Assembly: GCA_965232575.1 (NCBI GenBank)
Contig: CBDDPZ010000009.1
Span: forward strand, 744,001-808,000
Length of the DNA: 64,000 nucleotides
Source: Bin5 sp965232575
GTDB taxonomy: Bacteria; Chloroflexota; Anaerolineae; Caldilineales; Caldilineaceae
Direction of reading: 5' to 3'
In this document: positions 1 through 9,049 of the stretch, in pieces
How the letters are laid out: every line of letters begins with the position of its first letter
Numbering within the stretch: the first letter of the stretch is position 1
Made by a program: the position numbers and the translations under genes
Notes under the pieces: generated by a model
The model's database searches: none
What the model saw: the letters and a program-made list of their open reading frames with translations, nothing else
What the model was told of the DNA's origin: nothing

Positions 1-150
1 TCCTAAGGAATCTACCATTAGGAACTTGGCAATTGACAAGCGTCTGCAGATGCTTCCGGGAAACTGTGCTGGGACGGGACCTGACTCCTGTCTCCAGGGC
101 TATGGCGAAACATCATGACTGGCAAGTGGAACAGGAAGTGGTTGCCAGTC

Positions 151-1056
151 CTATTCGTTCTTGGTGATTACCCACTCCAGAAGACGCTTGGCAGCGAAAA
201 TTGCCCCCATCAAAAGGAACAAGCCTGCGCCCCACCGGACTCCTGTGAAGAATCGGCCGCGAAGACTGTCCAGCGCGAACGCTTCTCCCAGGTCTCCCAG
301 AATTCCCGGTTGTTGAACAATTGAATTCTGGTTGGTCGAAGAGGTCTGGCCTTCTGTCGTATCACCACCGTCACTCCGGGATGGCGGCGGTGGCGTCGCG
401 GTCGGTTCGTCGGCTGTACCCTCAATGTTCGGCTGTTCTACCCGAACTTCCGCGGCAGTAGGTTGCGGGAAAGGCGTTGGCGTATCGATTGGAATCGGTG
501 TGGGTGTGGGCTCGTCAGGAGTAGGGGTAATCGGATCCCTGCTGACAGTTATATTGTGTACAAAGAACTCTCCGTAGTTGCCATCGGGCCGCACAACACG
601 CATCCGCAGTGTATAAGTGCCTGGTGGAAGGACATCAGTATGCCATACACCGAGCTGTCCGTTGACTACCTGACGTGTTTCCCCGCCGAAATATGAGTAG
701 GCTTCATCGCCCCTGGAGGATTCCTTATAGGAGAGCTCGTAGCGGGCGAAGGGAGTGCCGGTTGCTGTTCCTACGATGGGAACGGAACCGCTGACGCTGC
801 TGCCTTGTTCGGGTGATGTAATTCCCGACTGGCCCGTCTGCTCGCTGCGTGCTTGAACTCTATCCAGTCGAAAATCTTGAAATTGGTCAAAAGAATATGC
901 CGTACTGAATTGGTCAGCGGCCGCTTTGGAAGTGCCGATTATAAGGACCGACCCGATCAGTGCCGCTAACAAAACAACCAGGAAGCAAGGGGCTACCGAA
1001 AGGAACTTAAGTTTGTGCCTTTTGAAGCGAAATCTGCGAAGCTTGGCCATGAACAC
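151..1056 (-). CDS. Membrane-anchored extracellular protein with Pro/Thr-rich linker
   Basis: I do not recognise the family. The 301-residue protein starts with a basic stretch and a strong hydrophobic segment (about residues 20-45) that acts as a signal or anchor. It is followed by an Ig-like or FN3-like beta domain (about 75-165, ending with a PPGTYTLRMRV pattern), a long Pro/Thr-rich linker full of PTPTP, and a second hydrophobic helix near the C-terminus (about 270-292) with positive residues after it. This suggests a beta domain displayed outside the cell and tethered by the C-terminal helix. The GTG at 1056 lies 5 nt after an AAGGA; the in-frame ATG at 1050 is an alternative. It is the last gene of a minus-strand group with the DsbB- and DsbA-like genes, so it may be an oxidative-folding client or simply a neighbour. 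Bases 1-150 show no gene. Confidence 0.7.
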   Translation of the reverse strand: MFMAKLRRFRFKRHKLKFLSVAPCFLVVLLAALIGSVLIIGTSKAAADQFSTAYSFDQFQDFRLDRVQARSEQTGQSGITSPEQGSSVSGSVPIVGTATGTPFARYELSYKESSRGDEAYSYFGGETRQVVNGQLGVWHTDVLPPGTYTLRMRVVRPDGNYGEFFVHNITVSRDPITPTPDEPTPTPIPIDTPTPFPQPTAAEVRVEQPNIEGTADEPTATPPPPSRSDGGDTTEGQTSSTNQNSIVQQPGILGDLGEAFALDSLRGRFFTGVRWGAGLFLLMGAIFAAKRLLEWVITKNE

Positions 1057-1153
1057 AATGGTCCTTTTTGGGCGTCTCCAGGCTGCTCCTGCACCTCAGT
1101 GGCCACTGCCATTTGCCAATTCAGGAATTACAAACCGACCCAAATGTGGAGAA

Positions 1154-2068
1154 CTACTGCAAAGAATTAATGTAAAGAATAATTTCGACGATCTGTTCGT
1201 CGGTAAGGTTGGGTTGTCCACCCGAAGGCGGCATAGCGATGCCGGTCCGATTGTCCAGCGCATCGGCGGCGCGTCCATCCCGGATGAGGGCAAACATTTC
1301 GCTTTCAGTGAGGCCCGAAACTTGAGGTGAGTTTGCCAGGGCAGTACCCAATCCTTCGGCTCCTACCCCATGCTCACCATGACATGAAGCGCAGGCTTGT
1401 GTATAGAGCGTAGCCCCGTTCTCCAGGCTCGTTGGCGTGGCTGTCGGCGCGGGCGTCGCCGTCGGCTCCGCCGACAGTTCCACGATTGAGAGATCTGAAA
1501 CAATGGGGAGTACAATCTCTGGCAGCGAGACCTGAACCTTACCCGCTCGGGCGGCCCCGGCTATGTAAAACCCTATCGCAATCAGTACAATCAAGGGGAC
1601 CGGCCACCTCGGCCACTGATAAGGCCAAGTTTTGCTGGCGCCTCCCGCTTCAGTGGCTATAACCATCAGCATGCATGTAGTAATGACCATGAAACCGACC
1701 ATTGCCAGGAGCGGAATCGTGATGAACCCGAACCAGTCAAGCCAGACTGTCGTACAGGTCACTCCAATTCCACATGAGGAGGGTGACCCAAAGTAGGGAG
1801 TCTTTTGCAGCAGGAAATGATAGACGGAAATACCTTGGCCCACCAGTGAAAACGGCAATACCAGATGGGGAAGATGATGGTCCCTGCGCATTATTCCAAA
1901 TGTAAGTAGGCCGGCGAGAGGATACATCAGGATGCGCTGGTACCAGCATAGAGTACAAGGTGTAAAACCGCTCACTTCACTGAAGTAGAGGCTGCCCATC
2001 GTAGCGGTCCAAGCCATGATGAGTGCCCCGTACAGGCCTAGTTTTGTCCAAAAGCGTGAACTGTTCAT
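1154..2068 (-). CDS. DsbB-family quinone reductase fused to a C-terminal cytochrome c
   Basis: The protein should reoxidise a periplasmic DsbA-type oxidase. Residues 1-140 form the DsbB/BdbC four-helix core, with the CTLC pair at C38/C41 followed by WYQR (quinone-side motif) and the second pair at C99/C105. After another helix (about 158-173) and a Pro/Thr linker (about 200-214) comes a class I cytochrome c domain: CASCH heme site at C226/C229/H230 and a probable axial Met in MPPSGG at 279. Ordinary DsbB is about 170-180 residues and ends after the helices, so the heme domain is an addition. The upstream neighbour, 19 bp away, is a DsbA-like protein. I infer that electrons from disulfide formation pass to a tethered heme and on to an oxidase or soluble cytochrome, perhaps instead of only the quinone pool. 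Confidence 0.88.
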   Translation of the reverse strand: MNSSRFWTKLGLYGALIMAWTATMGSLYFSEVSGFTPCTLCWYQRILMYPLAGLLTFGIMRRDHHLPHLVLPFSLVGQGISVYHFLLQKTPYFGSPSSCGIGVTCTTVWLDWFGFITIPLLAMVGFMVITTCMLMVIATEAGGASKTWPYQWPRWPVPLIVLIAIGFYIAGAARAGKVQVSLPEIVLPIVSDLSIVELSAEPTATPAPTATPTSLENGATLYTQACASCHGEHGVGAEGLGTALANSPQVSGLTESEMFALIRDGRAADALDNRTGIAMPPSGGQPNLTDEQIVEIILYINSLQ

Positions 2069-2087
2069 CTGGATAGATATCGCGTGT

Positions 2088-2789
2088 TCACTGGTCTGAC
2101 GACAATCGATCGTCGATTGCCGCCGAGAGGGCTTCGTAGTCCAGCGGGTTGTCGACGCGAACCCCGTCGACCAGGACGGTTGGCGTGCTGTTGTGTCCGG
2201 CTGCCCGTGCGGCCTGCAGGCTTTCGGATATGGTCAGTAAATGCGTCTGATTAGTAAGACAAGATGTAAACGTATCCTCATCCAGGTTTAGTTCCACGGC
2301 GTAATCAATCAAGCGCTCCATGAGAAATGCGCTCGGACCAGAGGAAGTTGCGTGAAAGACACGATCATGGTAAGCCCAGAACAGTCCTTGGTCGGCGGCG
2401 CATTCGCTGGCCTGAGCGGCAAGAGAAGCGCCGGGTTCATGTTGTTGCAAAGGGAAGTGTTGGAATTCCAACTTTACTTTTCCGCTGACGATAAAGTTGT
2501 CCACGAGGCCGGGTTTGATGCGCTGGTTGAAGGCAGCACATGCAGGACAACGGAAGTCTTCCCATGCCTGAACGGTTACAGGGGCTTCGGGATCGCCAAG
2601 GATGTTCCGATTCTGCCAGGCTGAAGGAACACCCGAATAGTCGGGTGTTTCAGTCGATGGTTGTCCATTTCCTGCTGCCACGGCCAGAATGACAGCTATC
2701 AGTCCTGCCAGCAGAGCGGCGCCACCGACCAGATAAATGCCCAGCGACAACTGCTCTCTGCTCTTAGCAAGTAGGCTATTCAGTCTCAT
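2088..2789 (-). CDS. DsbA-like thiol:disulfide oxidoreductase, membrane anchored
   Basis: A 233-residue protein with an N-terminal hydrophobic anchor (about residues 16-40) and a DsbA/BdbD-type thioredoxin domain. The active site is FRCPACAAF (C81-C84) after the usual DFRC lead. A helical insertion follows, and the late TPTVLVDG motif carries the cis-proline loop. It should introduce disulfides into exported proteins and be reoxidised by the DsbB-cytochrome fusion 19 bp downstream, with which it is almost certainly co-transcribed. Start at ATG 2789; no strong Shine-Dalgarno is visible. Confidence 0.9.
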   Translation of the reverse strand: MRLNSLLAKSREQLSLGIYLVGGAALLAGLIAVILAVAAGNGQPSTETPDYSGVPSAWQNRNILGDPEAPVTVQAWEDFRCPACAAFNQRIKPGLVDNFIVSGKVKLEFQHFPLQQHEPGASLAAQASECAADQGLFWAYHDRVFHATSSGPSAFLMERLIDYAVELNLDEDTFTSCLTNQTHLLTISESLQAARAAGHNSTPTVLVDGVRVDNPLDYEALSAAIDDRLSSDQ

Positions 2790-3228
2790 GAACTTCGTCT
2801 TTGCCTTCTCATATGCACAAATCCCAAATTGATTGGGAGAGATTAAAGTGCGCTAGAGTACGCCAGGACGTCGATTTCCCTCGTGGCCCCCTATCTGAAA
2901 TCGCGGCCTGATATTGGAATATAGCACCGATTCCAGTACTTCACAAAACAGCACCGAATTTTCCCAGCGTCCGAACTGTTTGACTTTCGCTACGGCTGCG
3001 TTCCGAGTAAGCTTGCTATGGAAAGTTAGACATTACAGATCGGCTGCACGACGTTTGCTTCCAGCAGTCAAATGCAGATGCCGAAATGAAATCGCAGGTT
3101 GGCGGTTGGCACAATTAGGGCAGCTCCTCACGATCATTCCCGGAGGCCGCTTTTTGCCGCATGGATAATTGTTCGGAAATGGCCCTCATGTTTAAAGTCA
3201 GTTGTCGGTTAGTGGAGGAATCTTTTCT
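2790..3228. other. Divergent intergenic region, no gene seen
   Basis: This 439-bp gap between the minus-strand dsbA-like gene and the plus-strand SDR gene should hold both promoters. Apart from the palindrome at 2822-2838 and the SDR ribosome binding site (GGAGG at 3214-3218), no convincing ORF or hairpin terminator was found. Confidence 0.5.
2822..2838. promoter_or_regulatory. Imperfect palindrome upstream of the dsbA-like gene
   Basis: A 17-bp imperfect palindrome (TCCCAAA, 3-bp centre, ATTGGGA; six of seven arm positions pair) sits 33 bp before the dsbA-like start. Its position suits an operator or leader hairpin. No regulator can be named. Confidence 0.3.
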
Positions 3229-4110
3229 ATGGTAAACAACAGTGCGCGATCGCGGGACTACGGGAATGCGAAGCTCAACGGGAAAGTAGCCGTCGTCACT
3301 GGCGCAAGCCGGGGCATAGGCAAAGCTATTGCCGAAGCGCTAGCTGCCGAAGGCTGCCGGCTGGTTCTGGCGGCGCGCAGTACCGACCGCCTACAGGAAA
3401 TTGCTGCCGAGCTAAGCCTGCAATATGGGGTCGAGGTCTTGACCATGCCAACCGATATCGGCGACGAACGCCAGGCCCGAGAGCTCATAGAATCAGCGGC
3501 GAGTCATTTTGGCACAGTTGACATCCTGGTAAACAACGCCGGAATGGGCATTTACGGAGCAGTGGACGAACTGCATCTGGAAGACCTCAGGCAAGTCTTT
3601 GAAGTCAATTTCTTTGGGCCGTTGGCAGCGCTGCAGGCGGTCGTCCCGGTGATGCGCCGTAATGGCGGGGGGACTATCGTCAATGTTAGCAGTATCGTCG
3701 GTAAGTTTCCACAGCCACTGGGGGGAGGTTACACGGCAACCAAGTTTGCGCTTCAGGGAGCTAGCGGGGCAGCGCGCGCTGAGTTGAAGGGAGACAATAT
3801 CGATGTAGTTCTAGTTTGCCCTGGTCTGACAGACACCGAGTTTTCGCAACATAGCCGCATCAGCGTACCAGGCGCAGAGCAGCGCCAGGGCGAGCGGCAC
3901 TCACTCGGTCGAGGGGTCGATCCTGAAAGAGTTGGTCGGCGCACAGTGACCGCCATAAAGAGGAGAGAACGGGAGGTCTATGTTACTCTGTTTGATCGCG
4001 CACTTGTCTGGTTTGCGACGCTCTTCCCAGGACTCCTCCAGTGGGGGCTGGTCTATGTCACGCATTACCGGCGAAGGCGATTTGAGGAGGGCAGTTCATC
4101 GAAACAGTAG
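3229..4110 (+). CDS. Short-chain dehydrogenase/reductase (SDR family)
   Basis: A classical SDR of 293 residues. The Rossmann signature TGASRGIG (about 24-31) binds NAD(P), NNAG follows, and the catalytic Ser in NVSS (about 154) and YTATK (Y168, K172) complete the active site. The C-terminus is extended and hydrophobic to basic, ending in a Trp/Leu helix, as in membrane-associated SDRs of the DltE/YqjQ group. The substrate cannot be inferred. I place the start at ATG 3229, ten bases after GGAGG at 3214-3218; the in-frame TTG at 3202 would overlap this ribosome site. The preceding gene is divergent and the following one convergent, so it appears monocistronic. Confidence 0.9.
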   Translation: MVNNSARSRDYGNAKLNGKVAVVTGASRGIGKAIAEALAAEGCRLVLAARSTDRLQEIAAELSLQYGVEVLTMPTDIGDERQARELIESAASHFGTVDILVNNAGMGIYGAVDELHLEDLRQVFEVNFFGPLAALQAVVPVMRRNGGGTIVNVSSIVGKFPQPLGGGYTATKFALQGASGAARAELKGDNIDVVLVCPGLTDTEFSQHSRISVPGAEQRQGERHSLGRGVDPERVGRRTVTAIKRREREVYVTLFDRALVWFATLFPGLLQWGLVYVTHYRRRRFEEGSSSKQ

Positions 4111-4183
4111 TCTCAACTGTCCAAGTCGATCTGGACAAGCCTGAAAGGCCTTCTTGCTGTGTACATAATGGCACTTTAGTTGC

Positions 4184-5218
4184 TCATAGCTGGCGAAACA
4201 GAACCCACATAGGTCGGTTACCCACTTCATATGAATTCACGGGGGACAGCAACCCGCTGCCGGGACTGATCGAATAAGTTGCTGCGTTGCCCGTTCCTTG
4301 CCCCGCGGCCAGAAGGTATCGGCCCGCAGGATCGATATTGAAGACCCGAGGAACCGCTTCGGTGTTTTGCCATCCCGCCAGTGTAAGAATTCCGCTCTCT
4401 GTGTCAATTGCGTAGATGGCAATGCTTTCGTGACCTCGATTCGATACATAAAGCGTCTGCCCGTTCGGGTGCAGATGGATTTGGGCACAGGTGTTGGCGC
4501 CGGTGAACCCTTCAGGCAGCGACGAGATCGTCTGAAACGGACGTAGCGCGCAGCCTTCAAGAATTGACTGAGCTTGACGGCTAGTAGGCCTGTCAAAATG
4601 GTAGGCGGTAACGCTCGACGCGTCCTCATCTGATGTGTAAACGAACCGCTGGTCCATAGAAAAAACGAAATGCCTTGGTCCAAGTCCATCGGCCGCCACC
4701 AATTGGGGAGCGGACGGGTTGGGTGACAGTTGACCTGTTCGATCGTCAAACTGAAACTGGAAGATGCTGTTGGCATCGAGCGGATGTGGCACGAGGGCGT
4801 AGCGGTTCGATTCATCGGTCTCAATGCAGTGAGCGCGGGCAGCAGTTGTCGCGCTGGATACTTCGGGGCCGACTGAGCCGTCGGGTTCAATCCTGTGAAC
4901 TGTGGCTTTTCCCGCCCCGTAATAGGCGCTCATCAGAAAGCGGCCGGTCTTATCAGGAGCGACGTAACAGGCGTCCGCGTCCAGTTGTTGCTTGCTCAGA
5001 AGGCGTAACCCGCCATCGCTCTCGAAGTGAAATGCCGCCAATTCATTGCTGGCGCGCAGGGAGCAGTAAAGAGTCTGCCCGTCAGGGGCGCTTGCCAGTG
5101 CGGAAGGGCCTCCGGCCGCAGGAACATTCTGGCGCTGTTTCAACTGGCCGTCACCATGCATTTCATAGATCCGAATCAGATCATCGCCGGAAAGGGAAAT
5201 GTATACGAGTGTAGTCAT
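4184..5218 (-). CDS. Lactonase-family seven-bladed beta-propeller protein
   Basis: This 344-residue protein matches the YbhE/Pgl-type lactonase fold. It has repeated blade motifs (DGQTLYCS, NRYALVPH, QRFVYTSDE, NGQTLYVSNRG) and a near-terminal FNIDPAGRYLLAAGQ typical of this family, which includes cytoplasmic 6-phosphogluconolactonases. No signal peptide is seen. The start is the ATG at 5218, preceded by GAGGAG; the in-frame codon at 5248 is less likely. True 6-phosphogluconolactonase activity is plausible but not proven, because many members have unknown substrates. Confidence 0.85.
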   Translation of the reverse strand: MTTLVYISLSGDDLIRIYEMHGDGQLKQRQNVPAAGGPSALASAPDGQTLYCSLRASNELAAFHFESDGGLRLLSKQQLDADACYVAPDKTGRFLMSAYYGAGKATVHRIEPDGSVGPEVSSATTAARAHCIETDESNRYALVPHPLDANSIFQFQFDDRTGQLSPNPSAPQLVAADGLGPRHFVFSMDQRFVYTSDEDASSVTAYHFDRPTSRQAQSILEGCALRPFQTISSLPEGFTGANTCAQIHLHPNGQTLYVSNRGHESIAIYAIDTESGILTLAGWQNTEAVPRVFNIDPAGRYLLAAGQGTGNAATYSISPGSGLLSPVNSYEVGNRPMWVLFRQL

Positions 5219-5442
5219 GCATCGCTCCTCGAAATAGAGAGTGAACAATAAGCAAGGTAGTCTGTGGATTTAATTCAGTTCAGTAGGCAGTTCAGTCCTT
5301 TACGCGCGGCGCCACCAGCAAGATTGCCCCTTCTCAGCTCCTTCTCTTCCCCCGATAGCCTCCCGGTTTGTGCGAAAATTGCGACTGATGTAGTGTTGGC
5401 GGAATCGACTCATATCGAAAACTCGGAAAAGGTGAATTCAAG

Positions 5443-6414
5443 ATGAAGAAGAAAGTCTGGATGGAATGGCCGCTGCCACCCGCTATGCTGCCGCAAATTA
5501 AGGAGCTGGCGGAGTTCGTCGATGACGGCGATATGGAAAAGCTGCGCGGCTCCGTAATCATTTCTGGCATTCGCCGCTACTACGACGGTGACTTCATGGA
5601 TCGGGTCGGACCAGAATTGTTACAGATTGCCAAGCCCGGAATAGGTGTCGATAACATCGATCTCGACGCCGCCACTTCACGGGGAATCCTGATTTGCAAC
5701 ACGCCTGACGCACCGTCTGAATCAACTGCGGAGCACGCCGTGGCGCTGCTGATGGCGGTCGCCAAACGCGTGATGGTCGGAGACATGCAGTTGCGGGGAG
5801 CGGCCGACATTGGACGTGAGGAGATGCAAGGCACTGAATTAATTGGCAGCTCGTTGGGCATCGTTGGTTTCGGAAGGATCGGCCGGCGCGTTGCGGAGAT
5901 GTGCGCCCAGGGAATCAGGATGAAAGTAACCATTTTTGATCCGCTTCTGCCCGGCGATGTTGAGCTTCCAGAGAGCATTTCCCGGACGGACGACCTTGAC
6001 GCAGTCTTCTTGGATAACCAGTTTGTAACGCTGCACACACCTCTTCTCCCGGAGACATACCATCTCGCCAACGAAAGGCGGCTGAGGCTGATGAAGCGCG
6101 GCAGCTATCTCATTAACGCATCACGCGGAGGTGTCGTGGACGAGGCTGCCTTGATTAAGGTTTTGCAGGAGGGACACTTGGCAGGCGCAGGGCTGGATGT
6201 TTTCGATCCTGAGCCGCCCCTGGCGGACAATCCTCTGCTTAGAATGAAGAATGTTGTCCTTACTCCCCATATCGCCTCTTACACAGATGCCGGTATGGCG
6301 GCGATGCAAGCCGGCACAGTTGACAACATTGTGAAGGTCTTGAAGGGCGAACGGCCGACATGGATCGCCAATCCGGAAGCGTGGCCGGGCCGTATGGAGC
6401 CAGTCAGTTCCTGA
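5443..6414 (+). CDS. D-isomer-specific 2-hydroxyacid dehydrogenase (SerA-like)
   Basis: An NAD-dependent 2-hydroxyacid dehydrogenase of 323 residues. The Rossmann motif GFGRIG is at 142-147. The catalytic residues expected for the family are R228 (NASRGG), E257 (DPEPP) and H276 (LTPHIASY). It has the short form without an ACT domain, so it may be a phosphoglycerate dehydrogenase-like enzyme or act on glyoxylate/hydroxypyruvate or another 2-ketoacid; the sequence does not decide. The gene is single, with a clear terminator seven bases after its stop. Confidence 0.9.
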   Translation: MKKKVWMEWPLPPAMLPQIKELAEFVDDGDMEKLRGSVIISGIRRYYDGDFMDRVGPELLQIAKPGIGVDNIDLDAATSRGILICNTPDAPSESTAEHAVALLMAVAKRVMVGDMQLRGAADIGREEMQGTELIGSSLGIVGFGRIGRRVAEMCAQGIRMKVTIFDPLLPGDVELPESISRTDDLDAVFLDNQFVTLHTPLLPETYHLANERRLRLMKRGSYLINASRGGVVDEAALIKVLQEGHLAGAGLDVFDPEPPLADNPLLRMKNVVLTPHIASYTDAGMAAMQAGTVDNIVKVLKGERPTWIANPEAWPGRMEPVSS

Positions 6415-6420
6415 AGGAGG

Positions 6421-6452
6421 CCGGGCAGCGTTGTATCACGCAGCCCGGTTTT
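6421..6452 (+). terminator. Rho-independent terminator of the dehydrogenase gene
   Basis: CCGGGC (6421-6426) pairs with GCCCGG (6443-6448), with a weaker inner CG pair, and is followed by TTTTCT. It lies directly after the plus-strand stop codon and before a convergent gene. Confidence 0.75.
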
Positions 6453-6487
6453 CTGATTTCGGTCAATTTGGAAGAGTGCGAGTATCT

Positions 6488-7309
6488 TCACCAGCGAATG
6501 TGACTCTGGACGGGCCCAATGTGCTGGTCGGAACGCTCTGAAATCGGCCAGTTGCGCCACTCCTCCACGACAGCGATCAACCCCTCTACTGCTGCTTCAA
6601 AAATTACCTTCCCCTTCGCCGCCGTTGCAAGAGTCGGATCCCCATGGACGCCCAAGCGGGTCCAACGGCCCCAAAAGTCGTTGAATCGAACTGGATTGGT
6701 GTAAACGCTGTCGGAGCTGACAAATTGCCCGCGTACATCATCATCGGCTTCGGCCTTGTCCATCTGCACGCGCTCGGGAGCCAAGTGGAGATAGAGTGAG
6801 GTCTCGAATTCATCCGCGTGCGCCATAACCTCGGTCTCTTTAATACGATTGAAGGCCTCCATTGCCAACCCAAAGTATCCCAGTGCACCGCATATTGAGT
6901 CGGTCTCCAGTACCGTTTTGCGGGCGACAAGATCGATCAATGGGGTGTTCGATCCGTGTCCGTTGACCAGGAGAATCTTCTCAAATCCATGATAAGCAAC
7001 GCTCTTCGTAATGTTGAGGCAAAAGGCGATGAAGACGTCCGGTTCGATGTGAATGGTGCCGGGAAAGTCGATATGATGGAGATTCAGTCCATAGGAAATT
7101 GGAGGCAGAACGAGAATCGACTGGGGAGCGCGGCGCCCTGCTTCCAGGCAAATCGATTCGCACAAAAAGACGTCTACGTCCAGTGGAAGGTGGCGCCCGT
7201 GCTGTTCCGTTGACGCGACCGGCAGAAGGATAACTTTCTGTGCCGTGATGGCATCGTTCATCTCCGCCCATGTAAGACGGTTGTAGCGGTACTCAGTTAG
7301 AGGATCCAT
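6488..7309 (-). CDS. Creatininase-family amidohydrolase
   Basis: A metal-dependent amidohydrolase of the creatininase family (273 residues). Metal-ligand motifs are visible: STEQHGRHLPLDVD (E35, H37, D44/D46), GFEKILLVNGHGSN and the late HADEFETS. Members include creatininase and the riboflavin/F420 enzymes MftE and ArfB; the substrate here is unknown. The conserved PPISYGLNLHH segment is present. The convergent upstream gene and a 142-bp gap on the other side suggest its own transcription unit, possibly shared with the epimerase gene upstream on the same strand. Confidence 0.85.
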   Translation of the reverse strand: MDPLTEYRYNRLTWAEMNDAITAQKVILLPVASTEQHGRHLPLDVDVFLCESICLEAGRRAPQSILVLPPISYGLNLHHIDFPGTIHIEPDVFIAFCLNITKSVAYHGFEKILLVNGHGSNTPLIDLVARKTVLETDSICGALGYFGLAMEAFNRIKETEVMAHADEFETSLYLHLAPERVQMDKAEADDDVRGQFVSSDSVYTNPVRFNDFWGRWTRLGVHGDPTLATAAKGKVIFEAAVEGLIAVVEEWRNWPISERSDQHIGPVQSHIRW

Positions 7310-7451
7310 AGGCCTGTTGTCTCTCTTCGTTCATGAATCTTTCCCGGATTCCGGAAACAGCCCTCTAGCTGTTTTTGGGAAGGAATGTGCAAGTCAGGAC
7401 GTAACGTACTTGGCGGCATGAGAACGGGGCTTCTCTCGGCAAACTGTGAGG

Positions 7452-8207
7452 TCACCGGTAGAATTCGGCCTCGTCTTCCGGGTTGAAACCAACCACCTCG
7501 CGGGCATGTGAAATGTCTCGGTAGCTCCACTTGTTCCTGGAGAGCGCGTAGAAAATGTCAAATCTCAACTCGGGCGGAGTTTCGATGCATAGTTCCACCA
7601 TCTGACTGATATCTCTCTGGCTGCACCAAACGGAAAATTGGCGCGAATCGGTCGGCCGGTTCTCCTTGTTGACAAGGCCAATTCGCAGGCAGATTATAGA
7701 CAGTTCATACGTGTCAGTGAACTGCCTGGCCAGCGCTTCGCCCCAGACTTTTGTCGCCCCGTATACGCCGGTAGGGCGAACAGGCGTCTCATGCGTAATC
7801 ATCGGCCACGGGTGCTGAACAGTATCGTAGTCGCCATTTACGAGTGCACGGTATGGCTGAACAAGCTCCCACCCGGAGATGGTCGAACCGCTGCTGGCAA
7901 ATATCACCCTCGATGCATGTGCCTGGCGAGCAGCTTCAAAAACGTTGTAGACGCCAATCAAGTTGGGATCTCGAACGCGCTCCCAGGGGTCGCGGCCGCG
8001 TGCAGAAGCCGCAAGATGAACGACGGTCTCCTGACCTTCAAATGCGGGGCGAATAGCGTCAAAGTCGGCGATGTCCGCCTGCACCGTGCGGACGCCGGGT
8101 ACGAGGCTGCGATTGAGTGCGGTCAAGTCGTAGCGGCCCTCAAGCCGCTCACGGACTGCGCCGCCAATCAGGCCGCTCATGCCGGTCACCAGAATTCGTT
8201 CCGTCAT
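7452..8207 (-). CDS. NAD-dependent epimerase/dehydratase (extended SDR)
   Basis: A 251-residue extended-SDR protein with the nucleotide loop GMSGLIGG (9-16), the VVHLAA motif and catalytic YGATK. The short length, lack of a large sugar-binding C-terminal domain and a C-terminal SYRDISHAREVVGF pattern are like uronate dehydrogenase-type enzymes that act on sugars without a nucleotide. Substrate is inferred only. It lies upstream of the creatininase gene on the same strand. Confidence 0.85.
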   Translation of the reverse strand: MTERILVTGMSGLIGGAVRERLEGRYDLTALNRSLVPGVRTVQADIADFDAIRPAFEGQETVVHLAASARGRDPWERVRDPNLIGVYNVFEAARQAHASRVIFASSGSTISGWELVQPYRALVNGDYDTVQHPWPMITHETPVRPTGVYGATKVWGEALARQFTDTYELSIICLRIGLVNKENRPTDSRQFSVWCSQRDISQMVELCIETPPELRFDIFYALSRNKWSYRDISHAREVVGFNPEDEAEFYR

Positions 8208-8344
8208 CAGTTAGCTCCTGGTGGATTCTCGTCGAAGGAATGCGACCGAAAGTCAAAGCGAGCCAGGGACCGTCGCTGGCTTCTCTGCGAGGAGTGAAGC
8301 GTTACAGAACTAAAGACCGCTTGGCAAGTCGACACTGCCAAGAC

Positions 8345-9049
8345 TCAAACTTCAGTGAGCAAAATGCGACCGCAAGATGGGCAACTGAATAGGTCGTCGC
8401 TATATCGAATATTGTTCAGGATTCCTACTGCGACCTGAGTGTGACAGGCTCCACAGATTTCGTCTTCCAGCAAGGCGACAGCCACACCGTTCTTTCTGCG
8501 TCGCAGATGTTCGTACATTTCCAGATTTTCTTCGGAGAGCGTTTCCGCCACCTGCTCGCGTGCCTTTTTCAGATAGAGATACTCTTTCTTTCGCTGATCT
8601 ATCTCAGTCTCAAAGGCGGTTTTTCGATTCGTCCATTCTTCTTCAACCTGGTCAAGAGTAGCTTGTTTTTTCTCCAATGTTGCCTGAAGTGAATCAACCA
8701 TGACCAGACGTTCCACGCTTCGGTTTTCGAGGTCTGTCCGGTGCTCTTTCATCGCGTCAATGCTGGCCTGCAATGCTTCAAGTTCTCTTGGATTATGAAG
8801 CTCTCCGCTCATCAAGCTTGACTCGGATTCACGTATCTTTTCGGTCAGTGATCGCGACTCGAGCTCCAGGTCTTGCTGTTCCGTTCGAGTGCCCTGGAGT
8901 TCCCGGTCGATAGATTCGACTTCCTCGCGCAGTGCTTCCAGCTCTGTTGAACCTTCCACCGCCCTATTGAGAAGGAGAATACGTCGCCGGACTTTGTCGT
9001 ACAGTGAATCGATTTCGTGCATCTTGAGCAATGCAGCTTTTGCGTTCAC
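8345..9049 (-). CDS. Coiled-coil protein with C4 zinc ribbon
   Basis: About 170 residues of heptad-rich coiled coil are followed by a zinc ribbon made of CGAC and CPSC near the C-terminus. This is the architecture of the bacterial C4-type zinc-ribbon family (CdsZ/YbgI-neighbour proteins), thought to bind nucleic acid or act as a scaffold; the role is poorly defined. I choose the GTG at 9049, which follows GGGGA and starts the usual NAKAALLKMHEID family N-terminus. The 40 residues encoded upstream to 9169 do not resemble the family. In many Chloroflexota this gene is near cell-cycle or RNase genes, but here its neighbours are unrelated. Confidence 0.8.
   Translation of the reverse strand: MNAKAALLKMHEIDSLYDKVRRRILLLNRAVEGSTELEALREEVESIDRELQGTRTEQQDLELESRSLTEKIRESESSLMSGELHNPRELEALQASIDAMKEHRTDLENRSVERLVMVDSLQATLEKKQATLDQVEEEWTNRKTAFETEIDQRKKEYLYLKKAREQVAETLSEENLEMYEHLRRRKNGVAVALLEDEICGACHTQVAVGILNNIRYSDDLFSCPSCGRILLTEV

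Noticed and set aside
7355..7377. AAACAGC...GCTGTTT hairpin followed by TTT as a plus-strand terminator
   Set aside because: No plus-strand gene lies upstream, and on the minus strand it lacks a T-run; probably incidental.
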